Source of the DNA: Sphingorhabdus_B arenilitoris
GTDB lineage: Bacteria > Pseudomonadota > Alphaproteobacteria > Sphingomonadales > Sphingomonadaceae
Assembly: GCF_042651485.1 (NCBI RefSeq)
Contig: NZ_JBHSDH010000005.1
Span: 1 to 64,000 of the forward strand
Direction of reading: 5' to 3'
DNA length: 64,000 nucleotides
In this document: in pieces, positions 1-8,146 of the stretch
Position numbering within the stretch: the stretch's first letter is position 1
How the letters are laid out: every line of letters starts with the position of its first letter
Notes under the pieces: model-generated
The model's input: only the letters and a program-made list of their open reading frames with translations
Databases searched by the model: none
Told to the model about the DNA's origin: nothing
Translations under genes and position numbers: made by a program

Positions 1-312
1 CAGCTGCGCCAAACTCTCGGCATCGTTCACATCGCTCTTGTTCACCCGCGCCGAAAGCGCTTTCTTGGCATGGCGCGCGCAGATGCACACCACCGGCACA
101 CCCCGCTCCGCAAGGCCGTGATACAAAAAGGTCGATAGCGGCCCTGTTTCCAGCACCACCCGCTCAAGGCCTGCTGCATGCTTCGCCAGCCATTTTGCCA
201 AAACATCCGGATCACTCGCCACCACATCGCGGCGGATAACAACACCACCGCCATCAACCACGCATATGTGGCACGTCTTGTCAGATACATCCAAACCTGC
301 AAATATACTCAT
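1..312 (-). CDS. IS110-family transposase, N-terminal part (cut by window edge)
   Basis: Reading the minus strand from the ATG at 310-312 gives 104 codons open to the window edge. The protein begins MSIFAGLDVSDKTCHICVVD and contains LETGPLSTFLYHGL and RVNKSDVNDAE, which match the RuvC-like DEDD catalytic domain of IS110-family recombinases (first D in GLDVS, E in LETG, the DxxD pair in SDVNDAE). A strong ribosome binding site, AAAGGAGG, lies 10 bases upstream (323-330). The rest of the gene and the far IS end are outside the window, so I cannot tell whether the element is complete. The near IS boundary must lie in 313-407 or inside the next gene, because IS110 elements often lack terminal inverted repeats to mark it. 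Confidence 0.88.
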   Translation of the reverse strand, partial: MSIFAGLDVSDKTCHICVVDGGGVVIRRDVVASDPDVLAKWLAKHAAGLERVVLETGPLSTFLYHGLAERGVPVVCICARHAKKALSARVNKSDVNDAESLAQL

Positions 313-407
313 CGGTCACTCTCCTCCTTTGGAGCGCTCCATTGCGACTCCGTGCTAACTAGGAGAGTGGCTACATCAATTACGCAATGTCACCGGAGTT
401 CGAGGGA

Positions 408-1388
408 TTATATTGCCCCCGATGACACGACTGTGTTACGTCCGGTATTTTTAGCCGTGTACAGTAACTTATCGACCGATTTGACAAAATCACTGGGCAC
501 CATGCCTGCTGGCGGCACGATAGTTTTCACCCCAACGCTGGCCGTTACATGCGGGCTGGTTGCTGACTTTTCGTGGGGTAGTTTTAACGCGGCTATCTGG
601 TTCAAACATTCATTTGCGACCGCAACTGCCTCTGCATCATTCGTTCCGGGGAGCAGCAAGACGAATTCTTCGCCGCCAAACCGGGCAACAATATCGCGGT
701 CGTTTTTCGCCACAGTTTTCAACGCGGCTGCTACCGATTTCAGACATTCATCGCCCTGTAAGTGGCCGTAAAAATCATTATATTGTTTGAAATGGTCGAT
801 ATCCAGCATGATCAATGACAGGGGTTTAGTGGCGTCGCCAACATTGGCCCATTCGTCTGCCAGGTATTTGTCAAACATACGGCGGTTGGACAGGCCGGTT
901 AAGCCGTCTTCGTAAGACAGGCGTTCTAGTTTTTCTTGTAAGCTGACCAGCTCCTGTTCGATCTTTTTACGCTCGCTAATGTCGAACATAAAACCGATCA
1001 AGCAATCAACCTCGCCCGCATCATTGCGAACGACATGGATGACATCGCGGATCCAGACATAGCCATTGTCTTTTGTCAGTGCCCGGTAATCCATCTCATG
1101 ATCGAGCCCGGCAACCGATTGCGAAACGCAGTAATTCACCGCAAATTCCCGGTCATCTTCATGCATACGCGACGACCAATCTTCGACGGTTTTCCAGCTG
1201 TCTTGTGCCCATCCAAGCAAAGGTTCAATTTGCGGTCCGATATAGGAAAATTGCATTGTGGCCCAATCAATTTTCCATGGGATCGCGTTGGTCGACTCCA
1301 ACAATGTTTTGTAAACCGCCAAATCGCCGCCGCTATCAAAACGCGCATTCAGGGCGGAAAATTCGTTGTTGAGGGTTTGCATATTCAT
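408..1388 (-). CDS. PAS-GGDEF diguanylate cyclase
   Basis: The 326-residue protein makes cyclic di-GMP from two GTP. An N-terminal PAS/PAC sensor domain (about residues 30-145, ending in GFMFDISERKK) is joined by a short coiled segment to a GGDEF domain (about 155-315) with DGLTGLSNRRMF, DIDHFKQYND and the active-site motif RFGGEEF. The product-inhibition I-site (RxxD before the active site) reads NDRD here, so the arginine is missing and feedback inhibition may be absent. There are no membrane segments, so it should be cytoplasmic. It lies 15 bases downstream of the unknown gene at 1404-2198 on the same strand and probably shares its mRNA. AAGG precedes the ATG. The IS110 element sits directly after its stop, so the C-terminus could have been altered by insertion, although the GGDEF domain looks complete. 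Confidence 0.93.
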   Translation of the reverse strand: MNMQTLNNEFSALNARFDSGGDLAVYKTLLESTNAIPWKIDWATMQFSYIGPQIEPLLGWAQDSWKTVEDWSSRMHEDDREFAVNYCVSQSVAGLDHEMDYRALTKDNGYVWIRDVIHVVRNDAGEVDCLIGFMFDISERKKIEQELVSLQEKLERLSYEDGLTGLSNRRMFDKYLADEWANVGDATKPLSLIMLDIDHFKQYNDFYGHLQGDECLKSVAAALKTVAKNDRDIVARFGGEEFVLLLPGTNDAEAVAVANECLNQIAALKLPHEKSATSPHVTASVGVKTIVPPAGMVPSDFVKSVDKLLYTAKNTGRNTVVSSGAI

Positions 1389-1403
1389 GGGGATCGCCTT
1401 TTC

Positions 1404-2198
1404 TTACAAATTGCTATGCGTGGTCGGTTTCGGGTTCCAAAACCAATTGGTAAATGTGCCTTCCGTCTGAAGCAGAGTGTGCGTTTGAAGCGCATTTTGA
1501 CGGATATCGCCCCAACAGGCGCGCGCCGAATTTCGGTTATTGTGCAAGTCAATGCAATCACTGCCCATCACCGCTGGCATTGGCGGAATATAGAGTGCCG
1601 ATCCGCGCGGAACCCATAAATCAGCCAGCCGGATCTTCTCGTGCTTTGGCCAATAGCGGGCAACCGATATCACCAGCGGAAATTCAGGATCGGTTGATGC
1701 AAAAATATGCGGGAAATCATGGTGCTCCAAATCGGTGCACACCACGCTCAATAGCGTATTACCAACGTCTTGATAGGGCGACCAATGGCCTGCAAAAACA
1801 CCGTATTCATATTCAATCTGCGACAATTGTATTTGCGGGCTGCTAAGCTCGACTAGCTCACCTTCTTGCACCAATGTAATACCAAAAGCAGCGGCATTTT
1901 CCCGTGTTGCCCAATGGGGATCAAAAATTATTTCGTCGCCGACAAAGCCAAGCTGCGTTTCGACACCATAAGGCGGTGTGGGTTTTACGCTGATAGTACC
2001 ACAAACATCATATTCGCGGCCAATGGCAATATTTGGGTCGGTAGGAGCAGGAATGAGCGGCGTCACGCCGTTCGGCACCTGCGCAAGATAAGTCGGAGTC
2101 CCCCCATCGTTAAAAAAATAGGGCGTTGCGGCTAGGTCAACGGTTTTCGACTGTAATTCTTTGATAAAAATGGGGGGATCAAAAAAACCATCTGCCAT
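1404..2198 (-). CDS. Hypothetical protein upstream of diguanylate cyclase
   Basis: A 264-residue protein that I do not recognise. It starts MADGFFDPPIFIKELQSK; I chose the ATG at 2198 over an upstream TTG (2210) because GGAT lies about 8 bases before it. The protein has no signal peptide or membrane segment. It is rich in aromatic residues, Pro and Asp, with few charged repeats, and has three cysteines (in YDVCGTIS, SVVCTDLE and DCIDLHNN) plus a fourth in ARACWGD. It looks like a folded soluble protein. Its only functional hint is position: the PAS-GGDEF gene begins 15 bases after its stop, so it may feed a signal to, or be controlled with, the cyclase. Base composition is somewhat more AT-rich than the surrounding housekeeping genes. 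Confidence 0.75.
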   Translation of the reverse strand: MADGFFDPPIFIKELQSKTVDLAATPYFFNDGGTPTYLAQVPNGVTPLIPAPTDPNIAIGREYDVCGTISVKPTPPYGVETQLGFVGDEIIFDPHWATRENAAAFGITLVQEGELVELSSPQIQLSQIEYEYGVFAGHWSPYQDVGNTLLSVVCTDLEHHDFPHIFASTDPEFPLVISVARYWPKHEKIRLADLWVPRGSALYIPPMPAVMGSDCIDLHNNRNSARACWGDIRQNALQTHTLLQTEGTFTNWFWNPKPTTHSNL

Positions 2199-2532
2199 GT
2201 AGCTATCCAAGCCGGAATAAATTGAAACCGTTGAAACCCATTTGGATATATTGCGTTAAATTATGGTTAACACGGCATTTATAATATGTGTTTTTCCAGC
2301 TATTCACGCCGACTACCATTTTTGCATTGTCCGGCCTGTGCAAACAGATGACAGTGATGTTGTTCCCGCAGCCGCGAAGCCATAACAAATTGAGACGGGG
2401 GCAAAGCGAACCTCCTGTTCCCGAAAAAATCCCGAGGACAGTGCGTAATTCAAAGTAAAGTATAAAATTTTCCGGTTCTTCTCATGCGATTTGCAAATAA
2501 TTTAAACCTTTAATAGTGGAGCCACTGTAGCA
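2199..2532. other. Intergenic region, AT-rich, no gene seen
   Basis: A 334-base gap between two divergently transcribed genes, so it should hold promoters in both directions. It is AT-rich, with tracts such as GGTTAACACGG and TTATAATATG near 2265-2290. A GC-rich patch (2375-2415) precedes the lipoprotein gene. A short minus-strand reading frame across 2203-2388 has no good start signal and overlaps the promoter area, so I do not call it. I see no tRNA-like fold or convincing riboswitch core. Confidence 0.5.
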
Positions 2533-2928
2533 ATGTTACGAATTTTCGTTTCTCTTTCGGCCATTCTTTTGAGTGGCTGCGTGCACGCAGCTCAGGCTTC
2601 CGCTCGTGAGGAAGCCGTTTGTGAAAACCTTCAATCTGCAGCGCTAAATTTTACTCAGCTCACCGTATCAATCTACCCCGATCGGCATGGCGATTATTTG
2701 AGGATTGAGAATTGTCCAAAGCGTACTTTTGCTGTCGATTTCTCGAAAAGTGGACTCTACACAGATCAATACGCTGCCCTGTTAAAGCAGATGCGTTTTA
2801 ACTCATTGCACGGCGGAACGCCGATAAAAATGACGATTTCTGGTAGCTATCGCATTGTTGAGAAAGACGGTGCCTCATTAAGTGAGATTATTGTTGTTCG
2901 GATTATAGATTATGAGCAGGTCCAGTAG
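2533..2928 (+). CDS. Small secreted lipoprotein-like hypothetical protein
   Basis: A 131-residue protein with an N-terminal signal sequence ending in a lipobox-like motif (ILLSGC, Cys at residue 16), suggesting a lipid-anchored periplasmic protein. Two further cysteines (EAVCENL and IENCPKR) could form a disulfide in the periplasm. The mature part is about 115 residues, mixed alpha/beta in character, ending in strand-like IIVVRIIDYEQ. I do not recognise a family. GGAG lies about 12 bases before the ATG. It is monocistronic: divergent from the gene at 1404-2198 and convergent with the TetR gene at 3022. An 8-base perfect inverted repeat (2987-3007) lies between the two convergent genes. Confidence 0.75.
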   Translation: MLRIFVSLSAILLSGCVHAAQASAREEAVCENLQSAALNFTQLTVSIYPDRHGDYLRIENCPKRTFAVDFSKSGLYTDQYAALLKQMRFNSLHGGTPIKMTISGSYRIVEKDGASLSEIIVVRIIDYEQVQ

Positions 2929-2986
2929 GAATTACGGTGCCAGTTTACTAAATATTACACCATCAAATGCCGGGACTGAACACCTA

Positions 2987-3007
2987 GGATTATTCCGGAA
3001 ATAATCC
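2987..3007. terminator. Possible bidirectional terminator hairpin
   Basis: A perfect inverted repeat, GGATTATT - CCGGA - AATAATCC, lies in the 93-base gap between the convergent lipoprotein and TetR genes. There is no T-tract on either side, so it may work poorly as an intrinsic terminator or be a different kind of site. Confidence 0.35.
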
Positions 3008-3021
3008 GCCACATCACCGTT

Positions 3022-3633
3022 TCACTGCCCCCGCCGATCAATCGGCATTTGCACTAGGGCGTCAATCACCTCCCCATCGGGCGCGACCAGGCCATCGAGC
3101 ATCAGCATCGATATGCCGTGCACCATCGACCAAGCGTGCAGCCCCGTCACCTTATGCTGCAAGGGCCCTGCACCTGCGGGCAGGACGGCGGACACGCAAT
3201 TGTGCAATATCGTCATCGGTGCCTCCATCGCGGACGCGTTGGCGTCATAATGGTCCGCCGATGCCTTCGTCGCCATCATCAACCGGTATAGCCCGGGATT
3301 GGCCAGCGCGAACAGGATATAGGCGCGGCCCGCCGCCCGAAAACCCGCCTCTCCGCCGCCGGCCTCATCCACGGCGGCCTGTTGCAGGGCAGCCATATCC
3401 TGCGCCCCGCGCTCACACAGAGCGAAAAGCAGCGCCTGCTTATCGGGAAAATGGCGATATATGGCGGTGGCGCTGACCCCAACATGACGGGCAACCTCAC
3501 GCAAAGAAAGATCATCGGCTGCCCGCTCTTTAATCAGTTCCAACCCCGCGGCAATCAATGCACCGCGCAGGTCGCCATGATGGTAACGCGGGGTATCATT
3601 TTTAATGTTGACGCTGTTATCTTTTGATCCCAT
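3022..3633 (-). CDS. TetR/AcrR-family transcriptional regulator
   Basis: A 203-residue repressor-type regulator. The N-terminal helix-turn-helix (about residues 15-65) contains LSLREVARHVGVSATAIYRH followed by FPDKQALLFAL, the classic TetR DNA-binding signature. The C-terminal part resembles the TetR_C_33/WHG ligand domain (HAWSMVHGISMLMLDG). The start is the ATG at 3631-3633; a longer reading frame running to 3768 would overlap the neighbouring gene and its promoter, so I rejected it. It is divergent from the carotenoid oxygenase at 3683 with only 49 bases between them. That arrangement suggests it represses both itself and the oxygenase, perhaps through the partly symmetric GTTAGCAACGTAAAC sequence at 3634-3648. 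The effector is unknown; an apocarotenoid or aromatic substrate would fit the context. Confidence 0.9.
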   Translation of the reverse strand: MGSKDNSVNIKNDTPRYHHGDLRGALIAAGLELIKERAADDLSLREVARHVGVSATAIYRHFPDKQALLFALCERGAQDMAALQQAAVDEAGGGEAGFRAAGRAYILFALANPGLYRLMMATKASADHYDANASAMEAPMTILHNCVSAVLPAGAGPLQHKVTGLHAWSMVHGISMLMLDGLVAPDGEVIDALVQMPIDRRGQ

Positions 3634-3682
3634 GTTAGCAACGTAAACATAATCCCATGGTCCTGCAACAAGGAGTTCGTAT

Positions 3683-5119
3683 ATGCCCTCCGCCGTCGAA
3701 GCGATGATCCGCAAGGCCGTTACTCCTGCGATATTGAAAATTGCCGAGTTTAACCGAACAAGGGCCAAAGTGGCCGATGCCCCTCACCCTTTCCTCACCG
3801 GTCCGCACACGCCGATGACGGAGGAAAAAACGCTGGAGACGCTGACGGTGACGGGCCGCATTCCGGCGGAGCTAAATGGCCGCTATTTGCGCATTGGCCC
3901 CAATCCGATTGCGGCCAATCCCGCGACCCATCATTGGTTCACTGGCGACGGCATGGTCCACGGTGTCCGCATTCAAGATGGCAAGGCGCTGTGGTATAAA
4001 AACCGGTGGCTGCGCTCCAACGCGGTCAGTGCGCAATTGGGTGAACCGCCTGCCCCCGGACCGCGCAGTCCGCTATTCGATACGGCAAACACCAATGTGC
4101 TGGCTCATGCCGGGAAAATCTATGGCCTTGTCGAGGCTGGCGCGTATCCTGTGCATTTGGACGATGATCTCAATACCGTGGCGCATGATCCATTTGGCGG
4201 GACATTGCAAAATAGCTTTACCGCGCATCCGCATTTGGACCCTGAAACGGGCGAACTCCATGCCATTTGTTACAAGGGTGATGTGCAAGATACGATCTGG
4301 CATATTGTGGTGGATAAAGATGGACGCGTCCGGCGCGAAGAGCCTATCCGCGTGCAGAATGGCCCGCTGATCCATGATTGCATGATTACGCAAAATTACG
4401 TGATCATACTCGACCTGCCGGTGACATTTTCAATGACGCGGCTACTGGCGGGTTATGGATTTCCCTATGTTTGGAATCCCAAGCATAAAGCCCGCGTGGG
4501 ATTGCTGCCAAAGGACGGACGCGGCGCTGACATTCTATGGTGCCATGTCGATCCTTGCGCGGTGTTTCATTTCGCGAACGCCTATGAAACGGATGCAGGC
4601 ACTGTGGTCATCGATCTATGTGCCCATGACACCATGTTTGCCAGCAGCAAGGTTGGCCCCGATTCCAACCAATGCCCGTTTGAACGCTGGACCATCGATA
4701 TAAAGACACAGCATGTAAGCCGCGCAATAATTGATGCCGAGGCGCAGGAATTTCCGCGCCCCGATGAACGCTTCATCGGCAAAGCCTATCGCTATGCCTT
4801 TACCACCGCGCTGGTGATGGAGGAGCTGTTCGATCACCATGCGGATACGCGGCTATTCCGCCATGATTTGGTCGAGGGCACGCGGCAAGTGCAAGATTTT
4901 GGCCCCGGCCGCAATCCGGGCGAATTTGTTTTTGTTCCGCGCAGCAATGATGCGCCCGAAGGCGATGGCTGGTTAATGGGTTTTGTAATCAATATGACGG
5001 ACGATACCACCGACTATGTGATCCTCGATGCCATGGATTTTGAAGGTGCGCCGGTGGCATCTGTTCATATCCCGCACCGCGTCCCGCCGGGTTTTCACGG
5101 CAATTGGGTGGCGGGTTAG
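3683..5119 (+). CDS. Carotenoid oxygenase (RPE65/CCO family)
   Basis: A 478-residue iron(II) dioxygenase of the carotenoid cleavage family, which splits alkene double bonds in carotenoids, apocarotenoids or stilbene-like compounds. The four iron-binding histidines sit in the expected contexts: H182 (FTAHPHLD), H231 (PLIHDCMI), H296 (AVFHFANAYE) and H472 (PPGFHGNW). The FTGDGMVHG motif near residue 86 is also typical. No signal peptide is seen, so the enzyme should be cytoplasmic. A good ribosome site (CAAGGAG) precedes the ATG. The gene is divergent from a TetR regulator, which probably controls it. A second, distinct member of the family lies at 30530-31996. Substrate cannot be assigned from sequence. 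Its stop codon interlocks with that of the convergent rhomboid gene. Confidence 0.94.
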   Translation: MPSAVEAMIRKAVTPAILKIAEFNRTRAKVADAPHPFLTGPHTPMTEEKTLETLTVTGRIPAELNGRYLRIGPNPIAANPATHHWFTGDGMVHGVRIQDGKALWYKNRWLRSNAVSAQLGEPPAPGPRSPLFDTANTNVLAHAGKIYGLVEAGAYPVHLDDDLNTVAHDPFGGTLQNSFTAHPHLDPETGELHAICYKGDVQDTIWHIVVDKDGRVRREEPIRVQNGPLIHDCMITQNYVIILDLPVTFSMTRLLAGYGFPYVWNPKHKARVGLLPKDGRGADILWCHVDPCAVFHFANAYETDAGTVVIDLCAHDTMFASSKVGPDSNQCPFERWTIDIKTQHVSRAIIDAEAQEFPRPDERFIGKAYRYAFTTALVMEELFDHHADTRLFRHDLVEGTRQVQDFGPGRNPGEFVFVPRSNDAPEGDGWLMGFVINMTDDTTDYVILDAMDFEGAPVASVHIPHRVPPGFHGNWVAG

Positions 5120-5712
5120 GACCAGAATTTCAAATCGGTTTCCCGGCTGCGCGCTGGTTTGACGGCAAGCTGTAAATCGGGCGCTTTGGTCAACCGCCAT
5201 GCTGCAAACACGCCCCCCAATGCGCCGAAAATATGGGCTTCAAAGGATATGAAACGATCAGTAGGCAGCAGGCCAAATATCATGGTGCCATATAGCGCGA
5301 TGATGATGATCGCGATGGCGATATTGCGGATGCTGCGTTCAAACCATGCCATGGCGATGATCAGCGCCCATAGGCCAAATATCCATCCGCTCGCCCCCAA
5401 ATGCAAACCATCGCGCCCGAATAACCAAACGCACAGGCCGGAAATGGCAATGATCTGCAGGCTGGCCACAATAAAATGGCGCAGGCCATAGACCATGCAA
5501 ACAGATCCCAGCACGGCAAAGACGATCAGGTTATTGACCAAATGCATCACATCGCCGTGCAGCCACGGTGCGGCCGCAATGGCAGGGATGCTGCTCAACT
5601 CGCGCGGGTGAACGCCAAAAGCAGATAGCGAGCCGCCCGACAGCATATTGACGATATGTACCCCCGCCATAATCAGACAGATAACAAAAATAGGAGCAAG
5701 CCGCTTTATCAT
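5116..5712 (-). CDS. Rhomboid-family intramembrane serine protease
   Basis: A 198-residue polytopic membrane protein with about six hydrophobic segments. The rhomboid catalytic features are present: GASGWIFG with Ser109 as nucleophile, EAHIFGALGG with His160 as base, and the HGDVMHLVNN motif (His52/His57/Asn60-61) in the second membrane helix that stabilises the oxyanion. Rhomboids cut single-pass membrane proteins within or near the membrane. Length is typical of a compact bacterial rhomboid. The gene converges with the carotenoid oxygenase, and the two stop codons share the TTAG at 5116-5119. It appears monocistronic; nothing nearby hints at the substrate. Confidence 0.92.
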   Translation of the reverse strand: MIKRLAPIFVICLIMAGVHIVNMLSGGSLSAFGVHPRELSSIPAIAAAPWLHGDVMHLVNNLIVFAVLGSVCMVYGLRHFIVASLQIIAISGLCVWLFGRDGLHLGASGWIFGLWALIIAMAWFERSIRNIAIAIIIIALYGTMIFGLLPTDRFISFEAHIFGALGGVFAAWRLTKAPDLQLAVKPARSRETDLKFWS

Positions 5713-5807
5713 GATGGTAATATGGGCTTTTGCTGAGTTGACCGCAAGGGAGTAAAAAGCCGGCCTTCAACGCCGGATCACGCTCAATTGAGCTTTTGCG
5801 CGGCCTA

Positions 5808-5946
5808 TTTCACGCAAAGCCGCAAAGATTCAGAAAGAATGCCAATTTCTTACAATGCGCGCAGCGCCTTATCCGGCGGTTGGGTAACTGCGGCGATTTC
5901 AGCCATAGGGGTTCGCTCTTAAAAATCTTCGCGCCTTTGCGTGAAA
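5808..5946. repeat. Inverted pair of a 22-base dispersed repeat
   Basis: The arms are 5808-5829 (begins TTTCACGCAAAG) and 5925-5946 (ends CTTTGCGTGAAA). As reverse complements they match at 20 of 22 positions and are separated by 95 bases. A third related copy is at 27709-27731. The pair lies in the gap between the rhomboid gene and groEL. They look like copies of an intergenic repeat family rather than a local terminator. Confidence 0.65.
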
Positions 5947-5968
5947 TATCTCACTGTTTTTGAGACAT

Positions 5969-5997
5969 AAAAAGGCCGGAAGGTTGCCCCTCCGGCC
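5969..5997 (-). terminator. Rho-independent terminator of groESL
   Basis: A GGCCGGA/TCCGGCC stem (5974-5980 with 5991-5997) and a 10-base loop are followed on the minus strand by a run of five T (5969-5973). It lies just after the groEL stop. A second T-rich stretch on the other side (5999-6005) could let it work in both directions. Confidence 0.82.
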
Positions 5998-6029
5998 CTA
6001 TTTTTATTCGCGTCAAAGACGAGCTGGCT

Positions 6030-7679
6030 TTAGAAGCCCATGCCGCCCATGCCGCCGCCCATGCCGCCCATGTCGGGCATACCGCCGCCGGCTTTATCTT
6101 CCGGTGCGTCGGTAATCGCGGCTTCAGTGGTGATCAGCAAGCCAGCAACCGATGCGGCGTCCTGCAACGCGGTGCGGACAACCTTGGTGGGGTCGATCAC
6201 GCCTGCTGCGACGAGATTTTCATAGACGTCAGTCGCGGCGTTAAAGCCTTGGCTTTCGTCATCTTCGCGCAGCAAATTGCCCGAAACAACGGCTCCATCG
6301 AAACCGGCATTGCTGGCGATTTGACGGACAGGTGCCATGATCGCCTGACGCACGATGTCGATACCGCGTGTCTGGTCATCATTGCTGCCCTTCAAGCCAG
6401 CGAGCGCTTTGGTTGCGTAAAGCAGTGCTGTACCGCCGCCAGGGACGATGCCTTCTTCGACAGCGGCACGGGTGGCATGCAATGCGTCGTCAACGCGGTC
6501 CTTGCGCTCTTTCACTTCGACTTCAGACGCGCCGCCAACCTTGATGACGGCAACGCCGCCAGCCAATTTGGCCAGACGTTCCTGCAACTTCTCTTTGTCA
6601 TAATCGGAAGTCGTGGTTTCGATCTGTGCCCGGATCGCTTCAACGCGGGCCTTGATCGCGTCGGCTTCACCAGCGCCGTCGACAATGACGGTATTGTCTT
6701 TGTCGATGGTGACGCGCTTGGCTTGACCCAGCATATCGAGCGTTACCTTATCGAGCGTAATGCCCAGCTCTTCGCTGACCATTTCGCCTTTGGTAAGGAT
6801 CGAAATATCTTCCAACATCGCTTTACGGCGATCGCCAAAACCGGGGGCTTTTACAGCCGCGATTTTCAAACCACCGCGCAGCTTGTTGACGACAAGAGTT
6901 GCCAGCGCTTCGCCTTCAATATCCTCTGCAATGATCAGCAGCGGACGGCCAGATTGCATCGCTGCTTCCAAAATTGGGAGCATCGGCTGCAACGACGACA
7001 GCTTTTTCTCGTGGATCAGGATATAGGGATTGTCGAGTTCCACCGACATTTTTTCGGTGTTGGTGATAAAGTAAGGTGACAGGTAACCGCGGTCAAACTG
7101 CATACCTTCAACAACGTCCAGCTCGAATTCGAGGCCCTTGGCTTCTTCAACGGTGATGACGCCTTCTTTGCCAACCTTGTCCATTGCTTCAGCAATTTTT
7201 TCGCCGACAACCGTATCGCCATTGGCCGAAATCACGCCAACTTGCGAAATTTCCGCGCTGCCCGATACGGGCTTGGAGCGTTTTTTTAGGTCTTCCACAA
7301 CCTTGGTCACGGCCAAATCGACGCCGCGCTTCAGGTCCATTGGGTTCATGCCCGCTGCAACCGACTTCATGCCTTCGCGGACAATTGCCTGCGCCAATAC
7401 GGTCGCAGTGGTGGTGCCGTCACCGGCCGCGTCATTCGCCTTGCTGGCGACTTCGCGGATCATTTGCGCGCCCATATTTTCGAACTTGTCTTTCAGCTCA
7501 ATTTCTTTGGCAACGGTCACGCCGTCTTTGGTGATGCGCGGTGCGCCAAAGCTTTTATCGATAACAACATTGCGCCCTTTGGGGCCCAAGGTCACTTTTA
7601 CCGCGTCGGCGAGCGTATCAACGCCCTTCAAAATGCGTTCCCGCGCATCGCGGCCAAATTTCACGTCTTTTGCAGCCAT
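6030..7679 (-). CDS. groEL: Chaperonin GroEL
   Basis: A 549-residue 60-kDa chaperonin. It forms the double-ring folding chamber that works with GroES and ATP in the cytoplasm. The sequence starts MAAKDVKFGRDARERIL and shows the conserved ATP-binding and hinge motifs VTLGPKGRNVV, GDGTTTATVLA and EGIVPGGGTALL. The C-terminus is the flexible Gly-Met tail (GGMGGGMGGMGF) typical of GroEL. Length is standard. It follows groES by 32 bases on the same strand and is transcribed from the CIRCE/sigma-32-type promoter upstream of groES. It is the only groEL in this window; many alphaproteobacteria have more than one. Confidence 0.99.
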   Translation of the reverse strand: MAAKDVKFGRDARERILKGVDTLADAVKVTLGPKGRNVVIDKSFGAPRITKDGVTVAKEIELKDKFENMGAQMIREVASKANDAAGDGTTTATVLAQAIVREGMKSVAAGMNPMDLKRGVDLAVTKVVEDLKKRSKPVSGSAEISQVGVISANGDTVVGEKIAEAMDKVGKEGVITVEEAKGLEFELDVVEGMQFDRGYLSPYFITNTEKMSVELDNPYILIHEKKLSSLQPMLPILEAAMQSGRPLLIIAEDIEGEALATLVVNKLRGGLKIAAVKAPGFGDRRKAMLEDISILTKGEMVSEELGITLDKVTLDMLGQAKRVTIDKDNTVIVDGAGEADAIKARVEAIRAQIETTTSDYDKEKLQERLAKLAGGVAVIKVGGASEVEVKERKDRVDDALHATRAAVEEGIVPGGGTALLYATKALAGLKGSNDDQTRGIDIVRQAIMAPVRQIASNAGFDGAVVSGNLLREDDESQGFNAATDVYENLVAAGVIDPTKVVRTALQDAASVAGLLITTEAAITDAPEDKAGGGMPDMGGMGGGMGGMGF

Positions 7680-7711
7680 GATTTTGTTCCTTTATTCTTT
7701 AGAGGGAGAAA

Positions 7712-7999
7712 TTAGGCAACGATGCCCAAAATGTCTTTTTCCTGCATGATGATAAGGTCTTCACCATCAAGCTTGACTTCGGTGCCCGACCATTTGCCAA
7801 ATAGGATACGGTCGCCGGTCTTGACGTCCAGCGGCGTTACCTTGCCATCTTCGGCCTTGGTGCCAGCGCCAACGGCGACGACTTCGCCTTCTTGCGGTTT
7901 TTCCTGCGCGCTATCGGGGATGATGATCCCTCCAGCGGTTTTTGCTTCTGCCTCGACACGGCGGACGAGAACGCGGTCATGCAACGGACGAAATGCCAT
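7712..7999 (-). CDS. groES: Co-chaperonin GroES
   Basis: A 95-residue 10-kDa co-chaperonin that caps the GroEL cavity as a heptameric lid. Family motifs are clear: FRPLHDRVLVRRVEAEAKT at the N-terminus, the mobile loop AGGIIIPDSAQEKP, and the C-terminal EDLIIMQEKDILGIV. It is the first gene of the groESL operon. The ATG at 7997-7999 is preceded on the minus strand by GAAAGG. The 5' leader carries the CIRCE operator at 8040-8066. Confidence 0.99.
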   Translation of the reverse strand: MAFRPLHDRVLVRRVEAEAKTAGGIIIPDSAQEKPQEGEVVAVGAGTKAEDGKVTPLDVKTGDRILFGKWSGTEVKLDGEDLIIMQEKDILGIVA

Positions 8000-8039
8000 G
8001 TTGTACCTTTCTATAATATCAGTTGCTCAAAATGGGTTT

Positions 8040-8066
8040 TTAGCACTCACTGATTTTGAGTGCTAA
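8040..8066 (-). promoter_or_regulatory. CIRCE operator (HrcA binding site)
   Basis: An exact match to TTAGCACTC-N9-GAGTGCTAA, located between the groESL promoter and the groES start. CIRCE is the binding site of the HrcA repressor in many bacteria, so groESL should be HrcA-repressed at normal temperature. hrcA itself is not in the window. Confidence 0.97.
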
Positions 8067-8075
8067 CGAGAGTGC

Positions 8076-8103
8076 AGATAGGCGCTCAAATCCCCACGTC
8101 AAG
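8076..8103 (-). promoter_or_regulatory. Sigma-32-type (RpoH) promoter of groESL
   Basis: On the minus strand CTTG (8100-8103) and CCTATCT (8076-8082) are separated by 17 bases. This fits the alphaproteobacterial RpoH pattern CTTG-N17/18-CYTAT. The -35 also reads TTGACG, so housekeeping sigma may use it too. It lies just upstream of the CIRCE element, giving dual heat-shock control. Confidence 0.72.
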
Positions 8104-8146
8104 GATTCGCCGCCATTCATTGTGAGAAAATTTTTTTGGGACAGCC

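Noticed and set aside
2375..2450. Possible cyclic di-GMP riboswitch ahead of the lipoprotein gene, given the nearby cyclase
   Set aside because: GGGGGCAAAGC resembles only a fragment of the GEMM core; no paired P1 stem or tetraloop receptor could be drawn.
6249..7749. Long plus-strand reading frames opposite groEL
   Set aside because: Antisense shadows of a highly conserved gene with no ribosome sites or protein features.
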